Positions 1 to 11,594 of a stretch of 64,000 bases of DNA are shown piece after piece. The notes beneath the pieces were generated by a model, which made no database searches, was not told the origin of the DNA, and was given only the letters and a program-made list of their open reading frames with translations. The number at the start of each line of letters is the position of its first letter. Positions within the stretch are counted from its first letter, which is position 1. Source of the DNA: Maniola hyperantus (Eukaryota > Arthropoda > Insecta > Lepidoptera > Nymphalidae); NCBI RefSeq assembly GCF_902806685.2, contig NC_048537.1:13910720-13974719 (forward strand). The letters run 5' to 3'. The translations under genes were made by a program, and so were the position numbers.

Positions 1-120
1 TATGACAACTAAGAAACTATTTCTAAAAAGGTGTATCTAACTACTGGTATGTAATCCTGCTACTCCTTTGTAAATACTAACGTGTGCTTTTACAATAGAT
101 AAAGGTTTTAAAAATAACCC

Positions 121-272
121 TCATCATCATCATCTTTATGATCAACCGGTAATCGCCCACTGCTGGACATAGGTCTCTTGTAGGGACTTCCACACGCCAC
201 GGTCTTGCGACTTCTGAATCCAGCGGCTCCCTGCGACTCGTCTGATGTCGTCCGTCCACCTAGTGAGGGGTC
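121..272 (-). pseudogene. RTE-type LINE ORF2 C-terminal remnant with ATG-repeat tail
   Basis: On the minus strand one frame reads RWTDDIRRVAGSRWIQ, then SQDRGVWKSLQETYVQQW, and stops shortly after. I recognise this as the extreme C-terminus of the endonuclease/reverse transcriptase ORF2 of lepidopteran RTE-like LINEs. Directly after the stop the minus strand carries GATGATGATGATGA, the short-repeat tail expected at an RTE 3' end. The rest of the LINE is missing, so this is a 5'-truncated dead copy. Family assignment rests on recalled motifs, not a search. Confidence 0.75.
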
Positions 273-279
273 TATAAAA

Positions 280-1005
280 ATAACCCTAGAATGTTTGAAA
301 TGGAATGTATGGAAAACGTATTAGTTACATGATCGAATTGAACTTTACAGTTTAATAAATCAGTCGATAAAATCTAGACTAAGTAGAAAGATTTTATCTT
401 GTTTTTACTATATTTGTGACAATAGATTGAACACTGGCCGCAAGTCCGAATTACATAAATAACTTTTGTATTTACTTACAAATACTTAGTTTTTTCACAA
501 AGGATGTCGAAACTCGAAAGAAGTTGAGAAATTGATTCTTGTAAGTTGTGGTATGCGCTGACCTGTCGGTCAATCTAAATAATTCGGTCAAAGATACAGT
601 ATCTAAAAACATTTCAACAAACAAGGATAGTAACGGCGGTTACGCACTCATCCGATCCGAGTCCGTGAAAATACGTTCCTTTTTGTTTTGTATGGGACCT
701 TATGACAATAATATGTCGTAGATAATCGCTGCTATTCTCACGGATGACGCATAGAACTCGGATGACGGAAGTGCAGTGTCAGTTTGTTGAGTCAACAGTG
801 TTCAAAAAACTGATCACAAAATGTTCAAAAAATATTTAATCAGTAAAATATAACTTATGAATGATCCATACGTGATTTGATAAATTCACGTGGTAAAAGC
901 GGTGATTTCGGCCTCCTATGAGGGATTTCCGGGTTTCAATGTCACGCACGCCTCACAAATATTTTGGAGTTATGTGCGTATGAAGCAATTAAATATCACT
1001 TGCTT
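280..1005. other. No gene seen
   Basis: A+T-rich sequence with short ORFs only. No tRNA-like boxes, splice-bounded coding frame or terminal repeats were recognised. Confidence 0.5.
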
Positions 1006-1009
1006 AGAA

Positions 1010-1345
1010 TAACTCCCACTGCTGAACATGCAGGAAAAAGCAGCCACCAGGCAAGCAATACGCACCACCACAACGCAGCACCACACAAATCCTAAAACAC
1101 ACACGACGCACGTTTCACCTCGACACCGGAGCATCCTCAGGAGATGTATTCCTTACAAGCCACAATTATTGCAAAGTGGATTGTTAGGAGGATTGTAAGT
1201 ATAAGTATTATTGTATATTATGTATATCATGGACTTCCTCAAAGTAACGCCTGCTTCTATACAGAAGTTAGCTCTGATTTGCTACTTGGCATTTGTAATG
1301 TAGGTAAATTAGACTGTGTTTGTGTACAGGGCGTCAATCTCAAGG
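1010..1345 (+). repeat. Dispersed repeat, likely LINE or SINE 3' debris
   Basis: The C-rich start and the GGAGCATCCTCAGGAG segment near 1127 are of a type I recall from lepidopteran repeats. Bases 1229-1263 recur at 22806-22840 with only two mismatches in 35, so this is interspersed DNA. The 71-residue ORF starting here has no recognisable protein. Confidence 0.5.
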
Positions 1346-1470
1346 CTGATCGGAGTTGACCTTCCGTATTCTTTCCCACAGTCCTTCTCGCTAATTATAT
1401 TATAGTCTCAGACATAGCTGTAAAATTCCTTGTCGATAAAAATAATAGCTAACAAAGTCACAGTGACAAG

Positions 1471-1510
1471 TATAGTACGCGACAGGTTGAGATAACAATC
1501 GGGGTGGAGG
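1471..1510 (+). repeat. End fragment of GC-rich palindromic element
   Basis: Begins TATAGTACGCGACAGG and continues to AACAATCGGGG, matching the terminal inverted repeat of the fuller copies at 2466, 27010 and 42365. Only one end remains. Confidence 0.65.
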
Positions 1511-1687
1511 AGATTAGTGTTCAACAGATCGAGAAGCATAGTGTGGCCGAGGTTATAAGTGCTTATAAGTGGTCGCGGGTTCGATGCACGGCTGGTTCTT
1601 TGGGATATTATAATAATTTTATGTAACTAAAATATACTAACGCAAAGAGATAGTAATTGTCCATATAGGTGTGCATAATTTTTTGTG

Positions 1688-1979
1688 TCCTCCCTGGTGC
1701 AGTGATAAGCACTGTGGTCTGATTAGTGGGAGGTACCAGGTTCGAATCCCGGCAGAGGTTTGGAATTTTATAATTTCTCAGGTCTGGTCTGGTGGGAGGC
1801 TTCGGCCGTGGCTAGTTACCACCCTAGATTTAGCGTTCCGGTACGATGCCTTGTAGAAACCAAAGGGGTATGGGTTTAATAAAAAACTGCCATACAACTT
1901 CCAGGTTAGCCCGCTTATATCTTAGACTTCATCATCACTTACTACCAGGTGAGATTGCAGTCAAAGGCTAACTTGTATA
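1688..1979 (+). mobile_element. tRNA-derived SINE, family A
   Basis: The head resembles a tRNA: an A-box-like CTGGTGCAGTGATAAGC and a B box GGTTCGAATCC. The body follows with the CTGGTCTGGTGGGAGGC and CGTGGCTAGTTACC blocks, and the conserved 3' part ends near GGCTAACTTGTA. Five more copies lie in this window. Relative to the copy at 11595 it lacks about 25 bases in mid-body. Likely polymerase III-type and LINE-mobilised. Confidence 0.8.
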
Positions 1980-2379
1980 GCTGCTGCGCGATTGCGGTAG
2001 GAATGACAGCTACAATGTCACGAGCGCAATCACCTCTGATTAGTTGACGCTCGCTCACTATTAGCTACAATTCATTGTTGCAACTAGAATACCAAAAATT
2101 CAGCCAATCACTGATTGATGCAGGTTTTACGAAATCGAAATACTTAATAAATAAATAACCTATAAAAAAAATATAAATTTGATTAGTTTGATTGTGTATG
2201 CAGTCAACAGTAAAATATTCAGCCAGCTCCTACTCTATGATATAGTGTAGGCTAGGCTTGACTAATGACAATGCACAATTTGTTTCTGACAGTCATTATC
2301 ACGAATAATATATCTGGTTTAATTAAAACGTAGCATTATACTCAAGAGATTTATTTCGTCTCGAATATGTTACTTGTAC

Positions 2380-2465
2380 CTAGCTGATGCCTGCAATTTC
2401 CGCGTGAATTTAAGCATTCAAAAATCCTGTGGGAACTCTTACATTTTCCTGGATAAACAGTATTC
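2380..2465 (-). mobile_element. Helitron-like 3' end fragment
   Basis: Starts CTAGCTGATGCC, the reverse complement of the CTAG terminus shared by many elements here, and continues with the TCCTGTGGGAACTCTT block. It is cut by the palindromic element that begins at 2466, so that element inserted later. Confidence 0.6.
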
Positions 2466-2619
2466 TATAGTACACGACAGGTCGAAATGGCAATCGGCCC
2501 CGCCCACCCGCACAGCCCCTGCAGTAACCCGGTGCGGGCGAGCGCGGATTACATGCGGGTGTGCGGGGCGTCCCCCCGCCTCATACCCCAATTGCCATCT
2601 CGATCTGTCGCGGACTATA
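2466..2619. mobile_element. GC-rich palindromic MITE-like element, copy 1
   Basis: Ends in TATAGT...ACTATA with inverted arms of roughly 33 bases carrying CGACAGGTCGA and the ATGGCAATCGG block. The centre is GC-rich and itself partly palindromic. The 113-residue ORF over it is a by-product of its composition. It interrupts a Helitron-like fragment. Confidence 0.75.
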
Positions 2620-3760
2620 TGTCAGGTAGCTACAGTGGGTACTAAAACGATGATCCCAGTAGATGACCCAATAGAATGTCCAAATTCGAATATGCAACCT
2701 TTGATTGATTTCTAGGATTTAATTTTACGCTTTTAGGTACGTTTAACTAGATCTCTAACGATAAATATTAACTAAATAGGTAAATAAGTATTTCGAAAGA
2801 AGGCACTAAATTCTCTTGGCTTTTATTCATAAAAACTGAATCGAAATTGAGTATAAACTTACACAAATCTATTTACTTAATGCGACAAATAACTTATTCG
2901 CGAAACAGACAGCTTCGTTTGTATGTTGAGAAGCGTGTCTAAAATCTGAATTCGTGTTTCATTGCACACAAGGTTGCTCTAAATCTTGTAATTTTGAGCT
3001 TAACTCCATCCATCCATAAAATCTGTCCATAATTTTGTTATCACTAAGATTTATCTATCTGGTTTACACACGAAGAGTTAGGAATAGAGAAGGAGCAACA
3101 GGTATCAGGAAAAACACATGGATGTAGGAAGTAAGTACCAAATAATTCTTAAAGGTGTTGAATAAATTATATGTATTTTTACTGATGGTATGTGTCACTT
3201 TAGGATAAGATTAGGGCATTGATATTTTAGTTAGATGGTCGTCCTATCGTGAAAAAGAATTTGCTCTTTGAATCCAAATTTCTATTTTCCTTATACGCCT
3301 GTCTAGCATGAACGATGAGGTACCTATAGCGTTTTTTTGTCATGTATGTACGCGTACTAAAATGTAGCCAACATATTTATTAAAGTATTGTATAATAGGT
3401 ATGTGAACTATTTTCAACCAAGTATTTTCCTGGTATACCGGTACTTATAGCCCGATTAGATTAGAGATAGCAGTTTGTGTAAATGCAAATCGTAGTTCGT
3501 TTAGCCAATTGAATTTATTACCTTGTAGATCGTATAGCAACAACGATGCCTCTTTCTTGAAATAAAACTAAAGAGTTACTTGCATTCCTCACGACGCGAC
3601 GTGTAAATCTTGTGGGCGTAGACCCTTACGGAATTTGCTCTTGGATTCGTTATAGTGGTTATAGTTATCACTAGCGACCTGCCCTGGCTTCGTATGTATA
3701 GCAACCATTCCACTATAAGTAATTATGTGTGTTTTCGTTACGTAGCGTAGCGCAGGCTAC
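2620..3760. other. No gene seen
   Basis: A+T-rich, short ORFs only. A GACCTGCCCTGGCTTCG motif near 3676 resembles the ends of lepidopteran dispersed repeats, but no boundaries could be fixed. Confidence 0.45.
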
Positions 3761-3865
3761 GGAAGCTCCATCAGATCTCTTGCCATCATTCCGACTAATC
3801 CCTGCCGGCTCAATGAGCGCAGGAATGTCTATGGTGCCAAGAGCGCTTTCAATAATATCGTTAAG
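3761..3865 (-). pseudogene. Fragment of a transposon-associated ORF with a DGKR motif
   Basis: The minus strand reads LNDIIESALGTIDIPALIEP followed by AGISRNDGKRSDGAS, an open frame of 35 codons. The pattern 'alternating hydrophobic - EP.GL.R.DGKRPDG' is one I have often seen in repeated, retroelement-associated proteins of invertebrates, usually continuing with a TWD/CVDT block. That block is absent, so the copy is broken. I cannot name the superfamily with confidence. The 66-residue plus-strand ORF across it is its shadow. Confidence 0.5.
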
Positions 3866-3879
3866 AAAGCGAAATCGAG

Positions 3880-4340
3880 AGAGAGAGAAAAATGAATTAA
3901 AATCTTTCCTGTTTATAATATCAGTTTAGAAATACGAAGTGCGCGTGGCCTGTCTGTGCTAAAACGGACAATCGAAAACGAATTGTTCTCCAACCAGGGA
4001 AAATAAATACCCGGATGTTTCGCTTCCTCATTGATTAAACTAAAGATTAGTATGTAGGTACTGATAACTATTGTACCTATTGTTTGACGCTGCAAGTGGC
4101 GGGCTAGTGGGTGGTACGAATCTCGATTTACTTGTATAGTGGTGGACCACCGTTGAACTTTTGATTATCTGTCTTGTAGGAAGACAATAATACAAGTTTT
4201 AATGTAGAGTAACTTCCGTATTATTGAACGACATCAAAAAGGTAATGGTTCAGAATTCAATGCCTTTTTGGGTGTACCTATACCTACGTCCTACATATTT
4301 TATGTAAGTACCTATTTGATAAATAGGAACCCAATCATTG
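3880..4340. other. No gene seen
   Basis: A+T-rich with a short GA-rich run at 3877-3890. Nothing else recognised. Confidence 0.45.
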
Positions 4341-4349
4341 GATTATTCT

Positions 4350-4402
4350 TATTAACCGACTTCCAAAAAAGAAGACGGTTCTCAATTCGGCCCGTTTTTT
4401 TT
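4350..4402 (+). repeat. Dispersed repeat fragment
   Basis: AACCGACTTCCAAAAAAG with a following T-run is a short form of a repeat common in Lepidoptera. A related start, AACCGACTGTCAAAAAGG, lies inside the Helitron-like element at 44529-45287. Confidence 0.45.
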
Positions 4403-4599
4403 GTTATTTTAGATTACCTATTCCCAAATAAAATATAGTATGGTGAAGTTTTTAGAAAAAAATGGTTTAATAATCTTGAGAAATTAAACATGCACCAATA
4501 GCGAAAATGTGATAATTTTGTTTAGCAAAATATGCAATTATTGGAAAATCAGATTTTTTAATTTTTTTTTTTTTAAACCACCTTGTAGTTATTTTGACG

Positions 4600-4921
4600 C
4601 ACTTCAGAGACTAGGAAAAGCGGTGAAATCTGTGATCTTATAATTGGGAGGTCCCAGGTTCGATTCCCGTCATTCTAATTTGCCTTAGATTTTGTCTGGT
4701 GGGATGCTTTATCCGTGGCTAGGTATCTATAAACTCACCGGCAAAGCTGTGCCACCAAGCGATTTAGCGTTCTGATACAATACCATGTTGAAACCTATCA
4801 GGGGTGATTTATTGTTCTAACCACCCCTTCCAAGCCCGCTTTTATCTTAGACTGCATCTTCACTTACCACCAGGCGAGATCGCAGGCAAGGGCTAACTTG
4901 TATCGGAATAAAATAAAATAA
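4600..4921 (+). mobile_element. tRNA-derived SINE, family A, degraded copy
   Basis: The B box GGTTCGATTCCC is kept but the A-box region is worn. The body has ACCGGCAAAGC, GCGATTTAGCGTTC and CAAGGGCTAACTTGTA, then an AATAAAATAAAATAAA tail. More diverged than the copies at 11595 and 51990. Confidence 0.75.
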
Positions 4922-5378
4922 AGTTTAATCTTGCACTCCATAATATATATCTGCCCAACTTAGTACAAACCTACTTGTAATTATAATTATTAGATCGCGA
5001 TCCGTGTTATATCGTAATAATATAGTTGTGCAACGTTTTACAGGCTTTTACTAGGCAACATTTTTCGAAATCGCATTTCAGATTTAAGACAATGCAGTCC
5101 ATTACAAAAGAACTGTAGGTATGTGTAACGATATGTATAAATTATAAATGATTTATAAACGCTCACTGTAATATTGTTACCAATTGTTACACAGCTTTTT
5201 CTCAGCTCAATCGTAAATGCATCAAATCTGTAATAACACCCATTCAAAACAACAGTGTGTCCAATTGTTTATTTGACATTGTTTTAAAGCCACAACCACT
5301 CAACTGAGTTATACCAATCCAACAAGTACTTACTTATTGCAAAATTGACTCTTTAATTTTGTCATAATAACCAAAATT

Positions 5379-5616
5379 GCTCAACGGGTTGCGAAGCTGG
5401 AGTAGGAATGGGCAGGGCACACAGTTCGAAAAGCCGGTTGGGGTCTTAAGGTGCTAGAAGGCGACCTCGCACCAGAAAGCGCAGTGTTGGCAGACCCCTC
5501 ACTAGATGTATGGGCGACGTCAAGCAGTGAGTCGCTGGATTCAGGCGGCGCAAGACGGCGCGGTGTGGAAGTCCCTACAAGACACCTATGTCCAGCTGTG
5601 GACGTCTATCGATTGA
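5379..5616 (+). pseudogene. RTE-type LINE ORF2 C-terminal remnant
   Basis: The frames read QRVAKLEWEWAGH at the start and SRWIQAAQDGAVWKSLQDT, YVQLWTSID, stop at the end, the same ORF2 C-terminus as at 121-272 but longer. At least one frame change and one stop separate the two parts. The 62-residue ORF here is a shifted frame of the same remnant. Confidence 0.7.
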
Positions 5617-5639
5617 AGATCAATTTTGGCAGTAGGTAA

Positions 5640-7280
5640 TATAGGTACCTGCCTAAGTTCCTGTTTCAATGAAAACCTTACGTATATCTAAAGGTATTAT
5701 AATAAAGTGCCTTTCGTAACTGATTTTGATACAATTTCCACAGATCGACACTTTCAGTTTAGATTCTTTTCAAACGATGAAAACCCTGTAAAGATGGTTC
5801 AGTAATTTTATGTAATTCAACGTGGTTAAACTTCAAGGCGTTATTCAAAGTGAGCTATCTGCATAATATTATGCTAGTCAATACCTATTGCATACTCAGA
5901 AACTGTACGGAAAATTCGTTCTTATTACTTTAAATTAACTTTCATATTTCTGAACTACTTCTACTCTTTATTATTAGAGTTATGCTAAGCCGATGCAAGT
6001 AATAAATTGATACATATTGCCAATGTAAACTGACCTCTCAAACTAATTTACATTTTTACATTATATTCGACTAGAGGAGGTCTTAGATAATGGTAATACA
6101 CCTAGACGAGATGGGGCCGGTCGATAACAAATTGCTTAATTATTATTTCAACAATGGCTCTCGCTAATGTATTACAGACGCGTGGCTTGACCCTGTATTC
6201 GTTTACGATTGTTGTATTTAGCAAGCCCAGAAGGTTGGTTAAGTACTTAGGAGTAAATCCCACAAGGCTTGTTTAAACTCGCAACCTTAGATTACACATG
6301 TGTCTAGATTGACCATATGGCTAAAGAAATTGCATGGAATGCCCTACCTATACACCTACTCGTTAAGATATCCCTTCGCTCAAGGCACGTTGGCACAAAT
6401 TACAAGCTACGCAACGTAAATGACAACCGCCTCTTTCTATGCAGAGTTGATACTAAAACTAAAGTGAGTTATCGAGCAGCGAAATTTGGCCTATTCTTAA
6501 TTTTATGGTCATGTGTGTGGCCGCGCGCACAATCACAATGCGTTGCCGGGCTTCAATATCCTTAGCCTACTAATTTGACAGCTATACAGTATGACAAAAA
6601 TAATCACCTCTGATTGATTGAAGATCCCTCACTGTTGGTTAAAATATTAATGCACTGTTGCAGCAAGATATATTAATAAACTAAAACTAATCACGACAGA
6701 ATACATAGATATCACAACTTTCGTTCCAAGATGGCAGGTCACAGAGAATTTACTCTACATAACATACATTTTGTGCGTAACGTCGCTTTGACTCTACTGC
6801 AATATAAAAAGCTTGAGTACAAACTCTTCTTGAAACTTGAAACTTAAAAGTGAGGCGCACAGTTTTAATTTAGAACATCTCTACGTTTGGCTACTTTGAA
6901 ATTAAAAATAATCTACTCTTACTATTTTCTCAAATCCAAACTATTATTAGAATACGAATGAATGTTGTAATATTGTTATTATTTAAATTAGGTAATATTA
7001 TATCATAAATTATCATATTGTGCTTCGTATAATATTATGTTTTGGACATAACAGTAAATAGATGTATAAATGTTGCGTACAAAAGTTTAAAACACATTCC
7101 TTTCACAAACCTTTGTTATTTTGTAACATTGTAATTAAAACTGTAATCATTTAGATTTATCTAAACACATGAGTAAGACTATGAAACATTTAAAACATCT
7201 TACTCACTTATGTACAAATGTAATCTTGAAGTAATAGTTGAGGCAGCTTTTAAATCCATACCTAAGTACTCCTCTTAATC
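5640..7280. other. No gene seen
   Basis: A+T-rich. The 82-residue ORF at 6317-6565 shows no domain, signal peptide or splice context that would support it. Confidence 0.45.
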
Positions 7281-7284
7281 TTAT

Positions 7285-7415
7285 TCATGCTAATATTTTT
7301 TATTAATGCGAAAGTCCATCTGTTAGTTTGTTACTTTTTCATGGCCTATCCACTTAACCGGTTTGGGCGAAAGGTACTTTGTCCGGACTATTTGATTTTC
7401 TAAGATAAAAAGTAC
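7285..7415 (+). mobile_element. Helitron-like 5' fragment
   Basis: Has the TAATGCGAAAGTCC start block and the GGCCTATCCACTTAACC block of the CTAG-ending elements. The CTAG end is missing. Confidence 0.5.
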
Positions 7416-7716
7416 GGCCGTCCCGGCCCCGAGCCCCTTAAACGATTCTTACGAGTATGCTTCAAAACATGGTGGCTATAGAAGCAGTTGCATTTGCATT
7501 GACAGAAGATGGTGGTTCACTTATACATGCCTATTATATTTCGTATTTTACTTTTGATCGATTAGCTCGACTTACATTACGTTTTAATTGGTGTCTGCTC
7601 TGGTTCTAGCAAGTGTACATTATAGGGCTATAATCGTATTAAGTTTGCAATAATTATATAACAATAAACATGCCCGATATCGATTATTATCAGTAAAGTG
7701 GGTCGATTATCGAATA

Positions 7717-7960
7717 ATGTGTCAGTATTGCGGGCACGCGGTCGGCGCTGCCTTCGCGAATCGAAAGTGTTACACGGATCGTTTTCGGTGTTACGTAACA
7801 CTGCATCGATGCAGTGCTCTTATCGGGTACTGTGTGCGCTATACAAGGAGATGTGTGCAGGTTAGAGCGATTGTTCTTACATTATATTGTTCTTACATGT
7901 TCGTACGATTTCGTACGAGTCAAATTAGTACGGAAACGCATCCAAAGTGCAGCTAGCCTT
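7717..7960 (+). other. GC-richer island, possible upstream promoter or untranslated exon
   Basis: Base composition rises clearly against the A+T-rich surroundings, with several CpG-rich blocks (GGCACGCGGTCGGCG near 7732). It is not recognised as a repeat. A possible donor, TGTGCAG then GTTAGAG, occurs near 7861. It lies 4.4 kb upstream of the exon at 12394 on the same strand and could be an alternative first exon. The 79-residue ORF is not convincing as protein. Confidence 0.2.
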
Positions 7961-8455
7961 CGAATGTAAAACTGTGGCGGTTCTCACATGCAGATAACTA
8001 GATAATGCTACTTGTTTTCATACGAGAAAGGATCATACAGTAATAACACGGTTCGCATCAGCGGGGTCTTCTGATTTGGACTTAGATCAAGACAGGGGTA
8101 CGGGCCTCGAGGCATGGCCTCCTTGCCTCGGATGTGGCGTGGGGAAATTTACTTGCATTAATCTTAATACGTATTCTTCGTCATCTTTTAGTCCCGTCTA
8201 TCGTTAATGCAACATTTAAATATCATTGACGCTGTAAGCATCGGAATAATACTTTAATGGTCAATAAAAGCTCATAACTCAGTACTGTAAGGTACCTTTT
8301 TCTTTGTGGGTTGGGAAATGAAAATGAAGCGGTGTTTTGTAATATTTTTTGTGATAGTATCGAAATAATGACGCGCATCGTTGACTGTTTTTGATTGACG
8401 TGTTGTTTGTGTTCTTCTCTGTAGCATCTCGGTCGTCTACTACAGTCCGACAAGT

Positions 8456-8582
8456 CTTGAATGACATTGACAGGGGGGCGCTGTTGGAGAACAAAGGCTT
8501 AGAATATTCAAACAAGTACAAAGGGGACGGTTGGCGGCAACGTAGTTCCGATTTTCGCTACGCGCCAAGGTAGCCTTGTCGC
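8456..8582 (+). repeat. 127-bp dispersed repeat, copy 1
   Basis: Matches 53466-53592 over 127 bases with about 11 differences and no gaps; the first 60 bases are identical. The left terminal repeat seen in the other copy is missing here. The CCAAGGTAGCCTTG right end is present. Confidence 0.75.
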
Positions 8583-8586
8583 ATTT

Positions 8587-8672
8587 TCCGCGGGATTAGA
8601 TTAATATAGTGCTCTCTCTGCTTAATCCCATACAAAAACAGAGAGAGCGCTATGTTAACTTCATTCCGCGGA
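8587..8672. repeat. Short foldback element
   Basis: Imperfect inverted repeat: TCCGCGG...GTGCTCTCTCTG on the left pairs with CAGAGAGAGCGC...CCGCGGA on the right, with a spacer of about 20 bases. It abuts the 127-bp repeat, and the two may form one composite. Confidence 0.6.
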
Positions 8673-8928
8673 TAGGGCATTATATGCGTGAGTATCATCG
8701 GAGGAATGCCTCATTCGCACGGGAGTTTAAAAGTATAGCGGTAACTCTCAATGACATAAGTCATCGAAACCCTTAAGTCGCAGCCTCCATGATAGCACAT
8801 GATAGAGGTGGGCGGGGCGGTAGCGTCGAGCGAATACAAATCCGAAAGCACATTCATTTCACCCGCTTCATCCACCCCTGTTGTTGTCGGACTGGACCAT
8901 ATTATAAATTAATGATTGTATCATCAAT

Positions 8929-8993
8929 GAGCGCTGTGCGGGTGTGCGGGGCGTCCCCATCCCGATGGCAATGTCGACTTGTCGCGGACTATA
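8929..8993 (+). repeat. Right-half fragment of GC-rich palindromic element
   Basis: Contains GGGTGTGCGGGGCGTCCCC, ATGGCAATGTCGA and the TCGCGGACTATA terminus of the 2466 and 42365 copies. The left half is lost. Confidence 0.65.
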
Positions 8994-9194
8994 CGTATCT
9001 CGTTGGAGGCGTTTTTTAAGTATGCTTCTTGCCTAATCAATAGTAACTTTTTATCACTTGACAAGTTTTGCCCTTGACTGTGGTCTGTGACCTTATAATG
9101 TTAGAGAAGCTCGTGAGTGGTTATATGCCGTCTAAGAATGACCTTGGAAAGCTGAAAGATGTTTGTTATGTAATTACACTTATTGGAATCTATA

Positions 9195-9327
9195 TCGTCG
9201 TAGTCGTCAACCGATAGACACCTACAGGCTACAGCTGGCTATAGGTCTTCTGTAGGGACTTTCACACACCATCCTTACAACTTGTACCTATCCACTGGCT
9301 TCCTGTGACTCGTCTGATGCCATATCC
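9195..9327 (-). pseudogene. RTE-type LINE 3' remnant
   Basis: Diverged relative of the 121-272 minus-strand remnant: GATAGACACCTACAGGCTAC, TAGGGACTTTCACACACC and CTGTGACTCGTCTGATG align block by block with it. No open frame is left. Confidence 0.6.
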
Positions 9328-9374
9328 AAATTGTGGGAGAGCTACGTACTCCGGACTTTATATTATTGTTAAAA

Positions 9375-9599
9375 TAGCTTATGCTCGCTACTTCATCCGC
9401 GTAGACTACACAAATTTCAAACCCCTATTTCACCCCCTTAGGGGTTGAATTTTCAAAAATCCTTTCTTAGCGGATACCTACGTCATAATAGCTATCTGCA
9501 TGCCAAATTTCAGCCCGATCCGTTCAGTAGTTTGAGCTGTGCGTTGATAGATCAGCTAGTCAGTCACCTTTTCCTTTCATATGTTTCTTCTCATTTAGA
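9375..9599 (-). mobile_element. Helitron-like element, family 2
   Basis: In reverse orientation it begins TCTAAATG after an A and has GTGACTGACTAG, AACGCACAGCTCAAAC, AAGAAAGGATTTTTG and a GCGTAGACTAC hairpin region near its 3' end. The final CTAG has decayed to CTA. Same family as 15976-16174. Confidence 0.65.
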
Positions 9600-10410
9600 T
9601 GAAAACGGATATTTTTTCGTCAAAATAATCACATCTGAGTGTTGTTGTGGATCAACATGACTTTTGTCATGGATATACATGGGAGTGACATAGACTACTT
9701 TTTATACCGAAAAATTAAAAAGATTCCCCAGGATTTTTAAAATCCTAAATTCAGGTACGAACTTACGGGGATCATTAAGATAATACTTGCATGAAAAAGA
9801 AGTTACGTACATACGTCTGTAAAAGGAAGACTTAAAACTCATTCCGTAGATAGCTATCTCTCCAGCTACTCTCGTACGTTTTGGATCTTCTGTCTTACTC
9901 AAAAGCGAGCCATGTGATAATATGAACGTAATATTATGTATAGACTATGGTATAACATTATCATTGATATAGGCAGTTTATATGTAACAGTAGCTCTTTA
10001 GCGATTAGGCGTTATGGTAAGCAAGGCCTCCGTTTAGTTGCGTAATAGGTTTCGCAAATTGATTCATTAAATAATTTATGTAATTTGAGCTATTTATAGA
10101 TTGGATGCCGTCTCTAGAGATAATTATTGATTTAAAAGTTTGTATTTAAAATTGACAGAAATTTAAACTCCCAACGATCTAAGATTATGCACTAGATTGG
10201 CCATTCCAAATAAAAACCTTTGTTTATAACTTGATGGCAAATATTAGGTTCGGCAGTTTTAGTGGATTTTTATTCGGAATATCCGTTCTGAAAATTAATC
10301 CAATGTATCTAGCAAATTAGGTGACTAGAGATGAATCTGAATTTGTTGATACATCCTATTAAAAATGGCACTACCTACTTACTTAAATGTTTATGCACAC
10401 TTATTAAATT
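9600..10410. other. No gene seen
   Basis: A+T-rich. The minus-strand ORF at 9702-9902 has no recognisable features. Confidence 0.45.
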
Positions 10411-10417
10411 ATAGTAG

Positions 10418-10762
10418 GTAGCTGACCCGCCCCGTTTTCGCTCGGGTGTAATTTAGAAAATCGACGTGGGGGTTGAATTTCCAAAAATCCTGAAACACGT
10501 ATTTCTTCATTTGTGACTGAAACCCGAAATACCAATTTTCATGCAAATAACTTTAAAAATGACGGACTTTCATACAAACTTCCTTCTCACATTTAACCCA
10601 CTTAAAGGTGGAATTTCGAAAAATCCTTTCTTAGTGGATACCTACTCTTTCCAAAGAACATACCCTTAAAATTTCATGTCTCTAAGACCAGTGGTTTAGG
10701 CTGTGCGTTGATATATAAGTCAGTCAGTCAGCCAGGACTTTGAATTTTATATATATAGAAGA
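10418..10762 (-). mobile_element. Helitron-like composite element
   Basis: Read on the minus strand it begins TCTTCTATATATATAAAATTC after an A, with the CTGACTGACTGAC and AACGCACAGCCTAAAC blocks of family 2. Its far end, by CAGCTA, carries a different internal sequence, suggesting recombination of two subfamilies. Confidence 0.55.
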
Positions 10763-11015
10763 TGATGATGTTCTATAAAATTAGCTACATTCCAGCAACC
10801 TACCACTGCGCTAAGGAAAGACATCAACGCGTGACAAAAGTCTACGACTAAATAAACTATGATTTTGTTTGTTTGTTATTTATATTGAGTATGATAAGTC
10901 ATTATTAATTATATTGAATATTGCGTTAATACCTACATGAAATGATACCTAAAATATGACTATCATAATATTATGATATGATGATATGACGACTATAATT
11001 GACAATTATTATTAA

Positions 11016-11240
11016 CTAGCTGATGCCCGCGACTTCGTCCGCGTGGAATTATGTTTTTAAAAATCCCGTGGGAACTCTTTGATTTTCCGGGATAAAATGT
11101 AGCCTATGTCACTCTCCAGGTCTTAAACTATACCCACGCAAAAAATCACATCAATCCGTTGCTCCGTTGCGACGTGATTGAAGGACAAACCAACAAACCA
11201 ACAAACAAACACACTTTCGCGTTTATAATAAGGGTACTGA
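11016..11240 (-). mobile_element. Helitron-like element, family 1, full length
   Basis: In minus orientation it starts TCAGTACCC after an A and ends ...GATGCC...CTAG before a T (plus strand CTAGCTGATGCCCGCGAC). A short hairpin, GCGGACGAAGTCGC, lies about 10 bases inside the CTAG end. TC start, CTAG end, 3' hairpin and A/T insertion site are the hallmarks of Helitrons. It is 225 bp with no coding capacity, so non-autonomous. Confidence 0.7.
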
Positions 11241-11594
11241 TGTAGAGCTCAAACCGCCAGCTTGGAATTTTCTGTAACGTAGAAACCCACTAAGAAAGAA
11301 TTTTGGAATCGAGCGAAATCAGGGCGAGTTACTGTGAAATAAAATTTATAATACTTACAACATAAAAATTATATTTGCTAACATATAAACTAAACTTGAA
11401 TTACAGAATCGTTGAAAGTTTGAGTAATGGCATCCCTAATAATATTTAGAAATGCGACAAACTACATAAAACTCGACATACTTAGTAATGCTATTTCTAA
11501 AGCTTTATTTCCGTACCATTGCATTTCCAGCGTTTATGTTTCACAATTGGAGCAAGCAGTTTCCTCGCCATTCACTAAACACAGCGGATTACAC

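Noticed and set aside
1535..1605. tRNA-like stretch with GTGTGGCCGAGG and GGGTTCGATGC
   Set aside because: Stems do not pair and the B box is imperfect; at most a ruined SINE head.
2374..2715. 113-residue plus-strand ORF
   Set aside because: It spans a Helitron-like fragment and the GC-rich palindromic element; its length follows from base composition.
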